Of a stretch of 6,165 nt of DNA, positions 1 to 5,762 are shown piece after piece. This DNA is from Acidobacteriota bacterium (GTDB lineage Bacteria; Acidobacteriota; Blastocatellia; Pyrinomonadales; Pyrinomonadaceae), in contig JAFBAJ010000109.1 in assembly GCA_019247865.1 (NCBI GenBank), forward strand, positions 1 to 6,165, written 5' to 3'. Position numbers and translations under genes: made by a program. The notes beneath the pieces were generated by a model. It had not been told where the DNA came from, did no database searches, and saw only the letters and a list, made by a program, of their open reading frames with translations. How positions within the stretch are numbered: the first letter of the stretch is position 1; each line of letters begins with the position of its first letter.

Positions 1-1047
1 CTGGCCGAAGTGTTGGACGAGTTGACCGCGGAAGGCGCGGCCGAACTGACGGAGCATCTGGAGAACGGATCTCTGCGCTGCTACGCCTGCGGCCATCGCT
101 GCCTGATCCACGAAGGCAAGCGCGGCATCTGCAAAGTGCGCTTCAACGAGCGCAGCATCTTGCGCGTCCCCCTCAACTACGTCGCCGCGCTCGCCTGCGA
201 CCCGACCGAAAAGAAACCCTTCTTCCACGCCCTCCCCGGCTCCGACACCCTCACCTTCGGCATGCTCGGCTGCGACCTGCACTGCCTCAATTGCCAGAAT
301 TGGATGACCTCCCAAGCTCTGCGTGATGATGCTGCGGGGACATCGCCTAAGATCGTGACGGCGGAGCGGTTGGTGGCGATGGCGAAGGCTTATGGGGCGC
401 GGATGGTGGGGACGAGTTATAACGAGCCGTTGATTACGGCCGAGTGGGCCGTGGAGGTTTTTAAGAAAGCAAAGCCCGCCGGATTCAAAACAGCATTCAT
501 CTCGAACGGCAACGCGACGCCGCAGGTCCTGGATTACATACGGCCGTGGACGGACTGTTACAAGATCGATTTGAAGTCAATGTCGGATCGCAACTATCGC
601 CAGCTCGGAGGCGTGGTGGACAATATTCTGGAGACCGTGAGGATGGTTCACGAGCGCGGGTTCTGGGAAGAGCTGGTGACGCTCGTCATTCCGGGCTTCA
701 ACGATTCGTTGGACGAGCTGCGGCGCGCGGCCGACTTCATCGCTTCAGTTTCGCCGGACATCCCGTGGCACGTGACTGCGTTTCATCAGGACTACCGGAT
801 GCAGGAGAACGCGAACACGACCGCAGAGCAGTTGATACGCGCCTGCGAGATCGGGCGCGAGGCGGGCCTGCGCTACATCTACGCGGGGAATCTGCCGGGA
901 CGCGTCGGGCGCTGGGAGAACACCTACTGCCACGCGTGCGATGAGCTGTTGATAGAGCGTTACGGCTACCTCATCAAACAGATGAAGGTCACGCTCGCGG
1001 GGCTCTGTCCGAACTGCGCGACGGCGATTCCGGGCGTCTGGGCTTAA
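1..1047 (+). CDS. amrS: AmmeMemoRadiSam system radical SAM enzyme (AmrS), 5' end uncertain
   Basis: Radical SAM enzyme of the AmmeMemoRadiSam (AMMECR1/Memo/radical SAM) group; its physiological reaction is not, to my knowledge, settled. Numbering from the GTG at position 10 (345 aa), the [4Fe-4S]/SAM motif C-x3-C-x2-C is C88, C92, C95 in GCDLHCLNCQNW, preceded by the family stretch DPTEKKPFFHALPGS (64-78). An N-terminal Cys cluster (C24, C27, C31, C41) and a C-terminal pair of CxxC motifs (C307/C310, C333/C336) look like metal ligands and are usual in the family, as is the PGVW ending. NEP (138-140), ISNGN (164-168) and KIDLKS (185-190) fit the radical SAM barrel. The frame is open to base 1, so the start may be the GTG at 10 or lie upstream; the length from 10 is already normal. 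Memo and AMMECR1 partners are not in the window. It converges on the DJ-1-like gene, sharing TTAA at the stops. Confidence 0.93.
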   Translation: MAEVLDELTAEGAAELTEHLENGSLRCYACGHRCLIHEGKRGICKVRFNERSILRVPLNYVAALACDPTEKKPFFHALPGSDTLTFGMLGCDLHCLNCQNWMTSQALRDDAAGTSPKIVTAERLVAMAKAYGARMVGTSYNEPLITAEWAVEVFKKAKPAGFKTAFISNGNATPQVLDYIRPWTDCYKIDLKSMSDRNYRQLGGVVDNILETVRMVHERGFWEELVTLVIPGFNDSLDELRRAADFIASVSPDIPWHVTAFHQDYRMQENANTTAEQLIRACEIGREAGLRYIYAGNLPGRVGRWENTYCHACDELLIERYGYLIKQMKVTLAGLCPNCATAIPGVWA

Positions 1048-1739
1048 CCGGCGTCGTCGGTCAGCGGAGGGCAGGTCTTGGCGCGTTGGAGCTTTCCTTT
1101 GACCGGCGGTTTCGGAAAATACTGTGTGGTGACCTGCACGCTTTCGGCCACGTCTTTGCCGGCGATGAGCTTGACCAGCTCCAGCGATTCGTCGAGGCCC
1201 GAAGAGATGCCGCCGCCCGTCACCACGTAACGCGTGCGCTTCTCTTGGTCCTTGTACTTATTGACCACGAAGCGCGGGTAGCGTTTGGCGACCTTGATCT
1301 TTCGATAAGGCTTGAGGCACGGAATGAAGGCCCAGTGCGTGGTGACCTTGAAGCCGTCGAGCAGTCCCGCTGCGGCGAGGATCAGCGCGCCCTCGCAGAC
1401 AGAGACGACGTAGGTCGCCTGCACCGCCTGCTCCTTAATGAAGCCCTGATAGACGGCGTCCTGCATCATTCTCCCTAAAGCGCCGGGGCTCCCGCCCGGA
1501 ACCCAGAGCAGGTCGAGCTGCGGCGCGTCATGAAAGATCATCTGCGGCGTCAGGGGCAACTTGTCTCTGGTTCCGACGACCTTGCTCTCGGCCGCCAGCA
1601 ACTTCACACTGACATCTCTCTTTCCCTTCAAGCTCTCTTTCATCCAGTTAAAAACCTCATACGGCGCTGCCACGTCGAGCAAATCCACGCCCTCGTAAAT
1701 CGCAATACCGATCTGAAAAGTTCCGCCTTCCTGCGTCAT
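1044..1739 (-). CDS. DJ-1/PfpI-superfamily protein (class I glutamine amidotransferase-like)
   Basis: A 231-residue protein of the DJ-1/ThiJ/PfpI superfamily, nearest in pattern to the isonitrile hydratase-like and AraC-linked single-domain branch, with no DNA-binding domain. Visible family marks, numbered from the chosen start: an acidic residue in the first helix (E28 in APYEVF), VPGG (80-83), the nucleophile elbow with C115 in SVCEGALILAAAG, and H135 in TTHWAF, giving a plausible Cys-His-acid site. The C-terminal GGGISSGLDESLELV is also typical. Many relatives have Thr or Gly after the nucleophile; this one has Glu. The start is the ATG at 1739: it has AAGGA 8 bases upstream, whereas an in-frame TTG at 1757 has none. 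The gene follows the LodB-like gene by 23 bases and is probably co-transcribed with it. Substrate unknown; hydratase, glyoxalase-like or stress roles are all possible. Confidence 0.88.
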   Translation of the reverse strand: MTQEGGTFQIGIAIYEGVDLLDVAAPYEVFNWMKESLKGKRDVSVKLLAAESKVVGTRDKLPLTPQMIFHDAPQLDLLWVPGGSPGALGRMMQDAVYQGFIKEQAVQATYVVSVCEGALILAAAGLLDGFKVTTHWAFIPCLKPYRKIKVAKRYPRFVVNKYKDQEKRTRYVVTGGGISSGLDESLELVKLIAGKDVAESVQVTTQYFPKPPVKGKLQRAKTCPPLTDDAG

Positions 1740-1747
1740 GAAATGAT

Positions 1748-1752
1748 TCCTT
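1748..1752 (-). promoter_or_regulatory. Ribosome binding site of the DJ-1-like gene
   Basis: AAGGA on the minus strand, 8 bases before the ATG at 1739. It decides the start in favour of this ATG over the in-frame TTG at 1757, which lies upstream of the site itself. It falls in the 23-base gap after the flavoprotein stop, consistent with a shared transcript. Confidence 0.75.
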
Positions 1753-1762
1753 TCCAAAAATT

Positions 1763-2881
1763 TTAAGTGAATAAATCCTTCGCTTCATGCCTGCGCTGCC
1801 AGAAGGGAGAGCCGTGCCAGCGCCGTTCCTGTCCGTAGTATTCGGCGCGCGTCGCCAGATACCCTTTGAACTCGCGCGCGATGAGCGTCTCGTATTTTTC
1901 GAGCCCCGCGCGCGTGCCCTTGAAGTGATCGCAGATCGCGTAAGAGGCCCAGAGCCCGGAGCGCAGAGCCTTCGTGATGCCCTGCGAAGAGAGCGGGTCG
2001 AAGACGCTCGCCGCGTCGCCTGCGGCCAGCCAGCCTGCGCCCGTCACGCGTTCGAGCCGCTGTGTGTGTGCAGCATGCACGGACGGCTCGCCGAGCGGCA
2101 CGGCCGCCGTCAGGCGTTGCTTCGTATAAAGAGTCTCCTGCACACGCTCGAACCAGTTGGCGGCGGATTTCAGACGAAGCTTTTTCACGATGTCGCCGTC
2201 CGTCATGCAGGCCGCGACGAGGCACGCGTCCGGCAGGAGCGCGGAATACCACCAGCCCTCTGCCCAGGCCTCGACCAGCGTTTGATCGTTCGCACGCGCG
2301 GCCGAGCCGAAGAAGAGAAAGACGCCGAGCAGGTGATCGAGCACGATCTTTCTGACGCCGCGCTGTGTGGCGAAGAGCGCGCGCCGTCCGGTCGCGTCAA
2401 CGACGAAAGAGGCTTGCAGCAACATCTCCTGCCCGGCGGAGTTGATCGTCAGTCGCCAGAGGTCTGAACCGTGCCGTTCGGAGCTTTGCAGCACGGCGTT
2501 CGTGCGCAGAGCGACGCCGCGCTTTTCTGCCTCGCGCACGAGCAGTGCATCGAAACGCCTGCGGTCGAGATGCCAGCCGCGATTGTAGGGTTGATAGAAG
2601 AAGTCGTTGCCCAGCAGCTCTGCGCTGCCCCAGGTCGAGCACGTCCCGTAGGCCGCCGCGTGCTCCTCCTGCAGAAAGCTCTCCCAGATTCCCAACTGCC
2701 TGAGCAGCGGCTCGGCGTTGGGCGGCAGCGTCTCGCCGATGCGCGGCCGTTCGTAGGCGGAGCTTTCGATGATGGCGAGAGACAGCGCCGGATTGTGCTC
2801 GCGCAGAGAGAGCGCCGTCGCCGCTCCAGCCGGGCCGCCGCCGAGGATCACGACATCGAAAGTTTCGGTCACGTCAGGCAT
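1763..2881 (-). CDS. LodB/GoxB-like FAD-dependent maturase of a CTQ oxidase
   Basis: A 372-residue FAD-dependent oxidoreductase of the halogenase/geranylgeranyl-reductase-like group that includes LodB and GoxB, flavoproteins required to form cysteine tryptophylquinone in their partner oxidases. Seen in order: Rossmann motif GGGPAG (14-19) after strand FDVVIL, acidic E39 at the end of the second strand, IGETLPP (48-54), VDATGR (161-166), GWWYSALLP (209-217), and the FAD-binding GDAASVFDPLSSQG (288-301). The halogenase WxWxIP motif is not present as such, arguing against a halogenase. The maturase role rests mainly on the LodA-family gene two positions upstream, with a small unknown gene between them. 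The ATG at 2881 is the best start, but no Shine-Dalgarno precedes it; the repeat arm ends 7 bases before it. In-frame GTG (2893) and TTG (2905) codons lie inside that repeat and are less likely. Predicted cytoplasmic: no signal peptide. Confidence 0.87.
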   Translation of the reverse strand: MPDVTETFDVVILGGGPAGAATALSLREHNPALSLAIIESSAYERPRIGETLPPNAEPLLRQLGIWESFLQEEHAAAYGTCSTWGSAELLGNDFFYQPYNRGWHLDRRRFDALLVREAEKRGVALRTNAVLQSSERHGSDLWRLTINSAGQEMLLQASFVVDATGRRALFATQRGVRKIVLDHLLGVFLFFGSAARANDQTLVEAWAEGWWYSALLPDACLVAACMTDGDIVKKLRLKSAANWFERVQETLYTKQRLTAAVPLGEPSVHAAHTQRLERVTGAGWLAAGDAASVFDPLSSQGITKALRSGLWASYAICDHFKGTRAGLEKYETLIAREFKGYLATRAEYYGQERRWHGSPFWQRRHEAKDLFT

Positions 2882-2888
2882 AAAACGG

Positions 2889-2974
2889 TTCACGCAAAGG
2901 CGCAAAGACGCAAAGGTTTTGAGAGCTAATTTGTCTTGAATGCTTTTCTTTGCGTCTTTGCGCCTTTGCGTGAA
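2889..2974. repeat. Perfect 27-bp inverted repeat of RCGCAAAG octamers (IR1)
   Basis: Arms at 2889-2915 and 2948-2974 are perfect reverse complements over 27 bases, with a 32-base loop. Each arm holds three 8-base units, ACGCAAAG, GCGCAAAG and ACGCAAAG, preceded by TTC. It fills most of the 109-base gap between the small unknown gene and the flavoprotein gene. As RNA it would form a very stable hairpin ending 7 bases before the flavoprotein ATG. Similar CGCAAAG elements are dispersed in many environmental bacterial genomes; copy number in this one cannot be judged from here. Confidence 0.93.
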
Positions 2975-2990
2975 ATTTCTTTTCTTAGCA

Positions 2991-3428
2991 TCATGAATCG
3001 GGATCGTCCTGTCTGACTGCGATGAAGGAGCAGACGACGCCGGCCGGGGCCGTGCCGCCGGAGCCGCTCGCGTGCGGAATCGTGCGGACGATGGAGCCGA
3101 CGATGGCCGCGCGCTGGTCTATCCCGTTCGGCCAGGGGCGCACGACGTAGCCGACGTAATCGTAGATCCACTCTTCGCCACCGACGACGCCCGTCCCCTG
3201 AAACCTGACCGTGAAGGGATTGCCGTAGGTCGTCGAGCCCTTGAGCTGTAACTGCCAGCCGGGGCCGCCGATGGCGCCGCGAAACTCGTTCATCGCAGAA
3301 GCCTGGATGGTGATCGTCCCTCTGCCGAATTCGAGATCGTTAAATTGCGTCGACAGGTCCGGGTCGTTCAGAAAGCTGCGATACGTCCAGTTGCCGACCA
3401 GCACGCCGTTGTTCGGTTCGTCGCTCAT
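2991..3428 (-). CDS. Uncharacterised 145-residue, probably beta-rich protein between CTQ oxidase and maturase genes
   Basis: I do not recognise this family with certainty. The 145-residue product has no signal peptide or membrane segment. It starts with a polar tail, then GNWTYRS (12-18), and alternates short hydrophobic strands with Gly/Asn/Asp turns: GTITIQA (37-43), WQLQLKG (58-64), FTVRFQG (72-78), EEWIYDYVGYVV (85-96), AAIVGSIVRTI (107-117), GVVCSFIAV (130-138). A GxW strand at the N-terminus followed by regular strands recalls the small avidin- or lipocalin-type barrels, but this is fold-level inference only. C133 is the sole Cys. Start chosen at the ATG at 3428, with AAGGAG 6 bases upstream; another ATG two codons earlier (3434) abuts the same site and is too close. 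Its place between oxidase and maturase genes suggests an accessory, subunit or substrate-binding role in the CTQ system, which is unproven. Confidence 0.8.
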   Translation of the reverse strand: MSDEPNNGVLVGNWTYRSFLNDPDLSTQFNDLEFGRGTITIQASAMNEFRGAIGGPGWQLQLKGSTTYGNPFTVRFQGTGVVGGEEWIYDYVGYVVRPWPNGIDQRAAIVGSIVRTIPHASGSGGTAPAGVVCSFIAVRQDDPDS

Positions 3429-3434
3429 CTTCAT

Positions 3435-3440
3435 CTCCTT
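3435..3440 (-). promoter_or_regulatory. Strong ribosome binding site of the small unknown gene
   Basis: AAGGAG on the minus strand, 6 bases before the ATG at 3428. It chooses that start over the ATG at 3434, which directly touches the site. It lies just after the T5 run (3441-3445) that follows inverted repeat IR2. Confidence 0.85.
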
Positions 3441-3446
3441 AAAAAC

Positions 3447-3531
3447 GGTCTTTGGTCTTGGGTCTTGGGTCTTTGCACGCAACTCAAGCTTGAGTGAAAC
3501 ATCAAAGACCAAAGACCTAACACCAAAGACC
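3447..3531. repeat. 29-bp imperfect inverted repeat of CAAAGAC heptamers (IR2)
   Basis: Arms at 3447-3475 and 3503-3531 pair at 26 of 29 positions, with a 27-base loop. Each arm is four 7-base units: the minus-strand reading of the left arm gives CAAAGAC, CCAAGAC, CCAAGAC, CAAAGAC, and the right arm reads CAAAGAC, CAAAGAC, a degenerate CTAACAC, CAAAGAC. The element begins 6 bases after the LodA-like stop codon. On the minus-strand transcript the stem is followed by GTTTTT, so it also resembles an intrinsic terminator or attenuator placed right before the next ribosome binding site. The unit period (7) differs from those of the other two repeats (8). Confidence 0.9.
3482..3495. repeat. 14-bp perfect palindrome inside the IR2 loop
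   Basis: ACTCAAGCTTGAGT is its own reverse complement and occupies half of the 27-base loop of IR2. It is unrelated to the CAAAGAC units of the arms. It could be a dimeric protein binding site, or simply the inner end of a longer interrupted stem. Confidence 0.8.
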
Positions 3532-3537
3532 ATGCTT

Positions 3538-5622
3538 TTATGGCTTGTCCGGCTCGACCATGTTGAAGTTCGGGTTCTCAGCCGTGCCCTGATTGAGGAC
3601 AAAGCTCTGCTCGCTCCACGCTGTGACCATCATCAGATCGCCCTGATCCGTCTGCGGCACGTTGGTCCACGGAATGTTGTTGACCGTCACGGGACGATGC
3701 GCGGGCCACCAGTAGGTGAGCTGTTGCACATCCTGCGCTGGGTCGCCGGTCGTGTTCAGATAGAGTTCGTTCCAGTCCTCGTAGGTGATGTCAGTTTCAT
3801 TCGTGGTGCATTCGTTGAAATCCGCCTGCCAGGGGCACGCGCTGTACTTCGTGATGTCGCCCGGCTCCAGGCCGGTGGCTAAATCTCCGGTCTGGCTCAG
3901 AGGTTGTAAGCCGGGGTTGAGCGGCTGTCGCGGGCTCGACGCGCTCAGCTCCGTGAGATGGAAAGCGGAGCTGAGATTGATGCGATAAGGCTCTGAGTAA
4001 ATCGCCGGGTTGCGCATGATCCAGCTTGTTTCGCCGCCGGGACAGAACGCTCCGCCCAGCAGATTGCTCAACACGCCGCGATCCAGATCCGTTCCGGTCC
4101 TGGAAGCCGTCTCCGGCGGAGTCGTCTGTATGTCCTCGGACTGCTCGTTGATGAATTTCCCCAGCGTCCATTGGCGCAGGAGAAAAAGCTGCGTGTCCGT
4201 CAGGCACAGGAACTTGGAGGCAGCAGTGTTCGAGAGCGGATTGTCGCCGCACAGATAAGGCATCCCGACCGGCTTGAACTGCGGGTTGAGCGGGTCGGGC
4301 GTGAGCTGCCACTGGTTCTCCTGTCCGGGCTTGCGCAGCACGCTCCAGATATGCATCCGCCAGACGCGACGCTTCGTGCGCAGCTCCGGGTCTTCTCCTT
4401 CATAAGGCGGAACCGAGATCAGGTTCGGGTCGAAATTGCCTCCGAGCCCCGCGCCGGTCTCGTGCGGGTCGCCCCCGGTCATCGCGTCGAAATCCATCAC
4501 GTACTGGAACTGGAACGGACGCCGCAGGAGCGGCCAGATGTCGCGCCAGAAGTACGGGTAGTAGTCGTTGTTCCACTCGGCCTGCTGCCGCCAGAGTGCG
4601 AGCGCGTCAGCATTGGTCGGATCGGGCGGCGGCTGCGCGCCGTTGAAAGGAGCAACGCCGTAGAGGTACGTGTCGTAGCCGAACTCGCGCACCGCCACAT
4701 CGTAGACCAGCTCGTCCATCGTGATGATGTCGAGGATCTGCGGCACATAGCGCGGATAACCGACGAGGATCCACGCGTTGGTCTCGACGTTGGCATACAT
4801 GAACTCTTTCGTCGCAGGGTCGCGCGGCCTCCCGTCTTCGGCCAGCACCTTGTACTTGATGCGCGCCATGACCGGGCCGTCCGAGATGTCGTCGAACCAG
4901 CCGTCGTTGTTGGCGTACTCCGTAATCACAGGCTGCCCGAAGCCCGTCAGCATCGAGCCGGAGTTGCCGAACCCGCCGAGCACGAGCAGGCGATTGTGCT
5001 TGTTCTGCAGCGTGACCTTGAGCTCGCCGAGCGTGTCGATGGAGTTGGGGGTGAGCGGCGGCGGGAACGATTGCGTGTAGCCAGGATTGCCGCTGTTGTC
5101 GAACTGCGCCGTGCGCTGTTTCTTGTCATTGTAAGAGACGGTCTGCGGCCCCGGATCGATGATGAGCTGCTGGCGCGCGTCATCGCCCGTGATGTCAGCG
5201 TTGCGCAACGGATGATCTGGCGCATAGCCGTGCTCGCCATCCGTCTCTTTGAACGCGTACCAGCACGCCTTTTTGTTGGCGAGATAAACAGTCCATTCGA
5301 TGTCCGCCACCTCGCCGGTCATGAGCTGCCCCGTCTTGGGATTGACGATGGAGATCGTCTGCCCGATCTCGACCTCTTTGCCGTTGTGCCCGTCGTCGTC
5401 ATAGGCATAGACGCGAAAGCGCGCGGCCTGTCGCCGGACGCGCCCCTGCCCGTCCTTGAAATTGGTGATCGACTGCTCCATGCCGTCTGAATTGAGCAGG
5501 GCGTTGCCGTCCGCGTCGCAATCAATCGGCAACTGCCCGGCCTCTTCGGGCGAGAGATAAAAACTGTTGGGGCTATTGCCGACGCGCGCGATGCCGATGG
5601 CGGGATGAATCTTAAAGGTCAT
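3538..5622 (-). CDS. LodA/GoxA-family CTQ-dependent oxidase
   Basis: A 694-residue member of the LodA/GoxA family. Characterised members oxidatively deaminate free amino acids (LodA lysine at the epsilon amine, GoxA glycine) with a cysteine tryptophylquinone cofactor, releasing H2O2; the substrate here cannot be read from sequence. Family marks: N-terminal IHPAIGIARVGNS (5-17), LLVLGGFGNSGS (212-223), NNDGWFDDISDGPV (238-251), GYPRYVPQILDI (288-299), LFLLRQWTLGKF (479-490), GGAFCPGGETSW (523-534) and PWQADFNEC (597-605). D601 and C605 keep the D-x3-C spacing of the LodA Asp512/Cys516 pair, so C605 is the likely CTQ Cys and D601 the catalytic Asp. The Trp partner is probably W638 or W639 in YWWPAHRP. 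No signal peptide is seen. Start ATG 5622 has CAGGAG 7 bases upstream. The length is close to LodA (about 726). The maturase gene lies two genes downstream. Confidence 0.93.
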   Translation of the reverse strand: MTFKIHPAIGIARVGNSPNSFYLSPEEAGQLPIDCDADGNALLNSDGMEQSITNFKDGQGRVRRQAARFRVYAYDDDGHNGKEVEIGQTISIVNPKTGQLMTGEVADIEWTVYLANKKACWYAFKETDGEHGYAPDHPLRNADITGDDARQQLIIDPGPQTVSYNDKKQRTAQFDNSGNPGYTQSFPPPLTPNSIDTLGELKVTLQNKHNRLLVLGGFGNSGSMLTGFGQPVITEYANNDGWFDDISDGPVMARIKYKVLAEDGRPRDPATKEFMYANVETNAWILVGYPRYVPQILDIITMDELVYDVAVREFGYDTYLYGVAPFNGAQPPPDPTNADALALWRQQAEWNNDYYPYFWRDIWPLLRRPFQFQYVMDFDAMTGGDPHETGAGLGGNFDPNLISVPPYEGEDPELRTKRRVWRMHIWSVLRKPGQENQWQLTPDPLNPQFKPVGMPYLCGDNPLSNTAASKFLCLTDTQLFLLRQWTLGKFINEQSEDIQTTPPETASRTGTDLDRGVLSNLLGGAFCPGGETSWIMRNPAIYSEPYRINLSSAFHLTELSASSPRQPLNPGLQPLSQTGDLATGLEPGDITKYSACPWQADFNECTTNETDITYEDWNELYLNTTGDPAQDVQQLTYWWPAHRPVTVNNIPWTNVPQTDQGDLMMVTAWSEQSFVLNQGTAENPNFNMVEPDKP

Positions 5623-5629
5623 GACATAT

Positions 5630-5635
5630 CTCCTG
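5630..5635 (-). promoter_or_regulatory. Ribosome binding site of the LodA-like gene
   Basis: CAGGAG on the minus strand, 7 bases before the ATG at 5622. An intervening ATG at 5627 is followed at once by TCA TGA and cannot be used. The site follows a T-rich stretch (minus-strand AATTTTATCTTTT) just outside inverted repeat IR3. Confidence 0.8.
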
Positions 5636-5648
5636 AAAAGATAAAATT

Positions 5649-5757
5649 AGCCACAGAGACACAGAGGCACAGAGACTAAGAAAGGCATTTCATTTAGCAT
5701 CTCTTTCAACTGCTTCTGTTGCTCCGTGTCTCTGTGCACTCTGTGTTCTCTGTGGCT
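5649..5757. repeat. Imperfect inverted repeat of NCACAGAG octamers (IR3)
   Basis: The outer 11 bases of each arm, AGCCACAGAGA at 5649-5659 and its complement at 5747-5757, are perfect. Inward the arms continue to about 5680 and 5721 with small insertions. The left arm holds three units, CCACAGAG, ACACAGAG and GCACAGAG; the right arm carries matching CTCTGTG units. The loop is about 40 bases. The element fills most of the 140-base gap between the tyrosinase-like stop and the LodA-like start. On the transcript it is followed by a T-rich stretch and then the ribosome binding site, as with IR2. Confidence 0.85.
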
Positions 5758-5762
5758 TATTC

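Noticed and set aside
1787..2467. Long + strand open frame opposite the flavoprotein gene
   Set aside because: Antisense shadow of a GC-rich gene: no motif, no ribosome binding site, and low-complexity Arg/Ala composition.
1763..2881. Flavin-dependent tryptophan halogenase
   Set aside because: The overall fold family matches, but the halogenase WxWxIP motif is absent and the neighbouring LodA-like gene points to a LodB-type maturase.
2890..2905. TTG start at 2905 for the flavoprotein
   Set aside because: The added residues are the translation of the repeat arm; the Rossmann motif sits at the usual distance from the ATG at 2881.
2889..2974. CRISPR array
   Set aside because: The units are 7-8 bases, arranged as inverted arms around one loop, with no spacers of regular length.
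2926..3171. Short minus-strand frame ending in repeat-derived peptide
   Set aside because: Its C-terminal part is a translation of the CGCAAAG repeat and the rest overlaps the small unknown gene out of frame.
3429..3602. Extended N-terminus of the small unknown protein reaching into the LodA-like gene
   Set aside because: The extension translates IR2 and the oxidase 3' end out of frame; the strong AAGGAG fixes the start at 3428.
4171..5490. A 439-codon open frame on the + strand opposite the LodA-like gene
   Set aside because: It is rich in Arg, Val and Leu with no recognisable motif, and mirrors the GC-rich minus-strand gene codon for codon. The minus-strand frame carries clear family motifs.
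5647..5700. 17-residue minus-strand open frame upstream of the LodA-like gene, a possible leader peptide
   Set aside because: It is mostly the translation of the CACAGAG repeat arm, and the only purine-rich stretch touches its ATG. It is best explained by the repeat.
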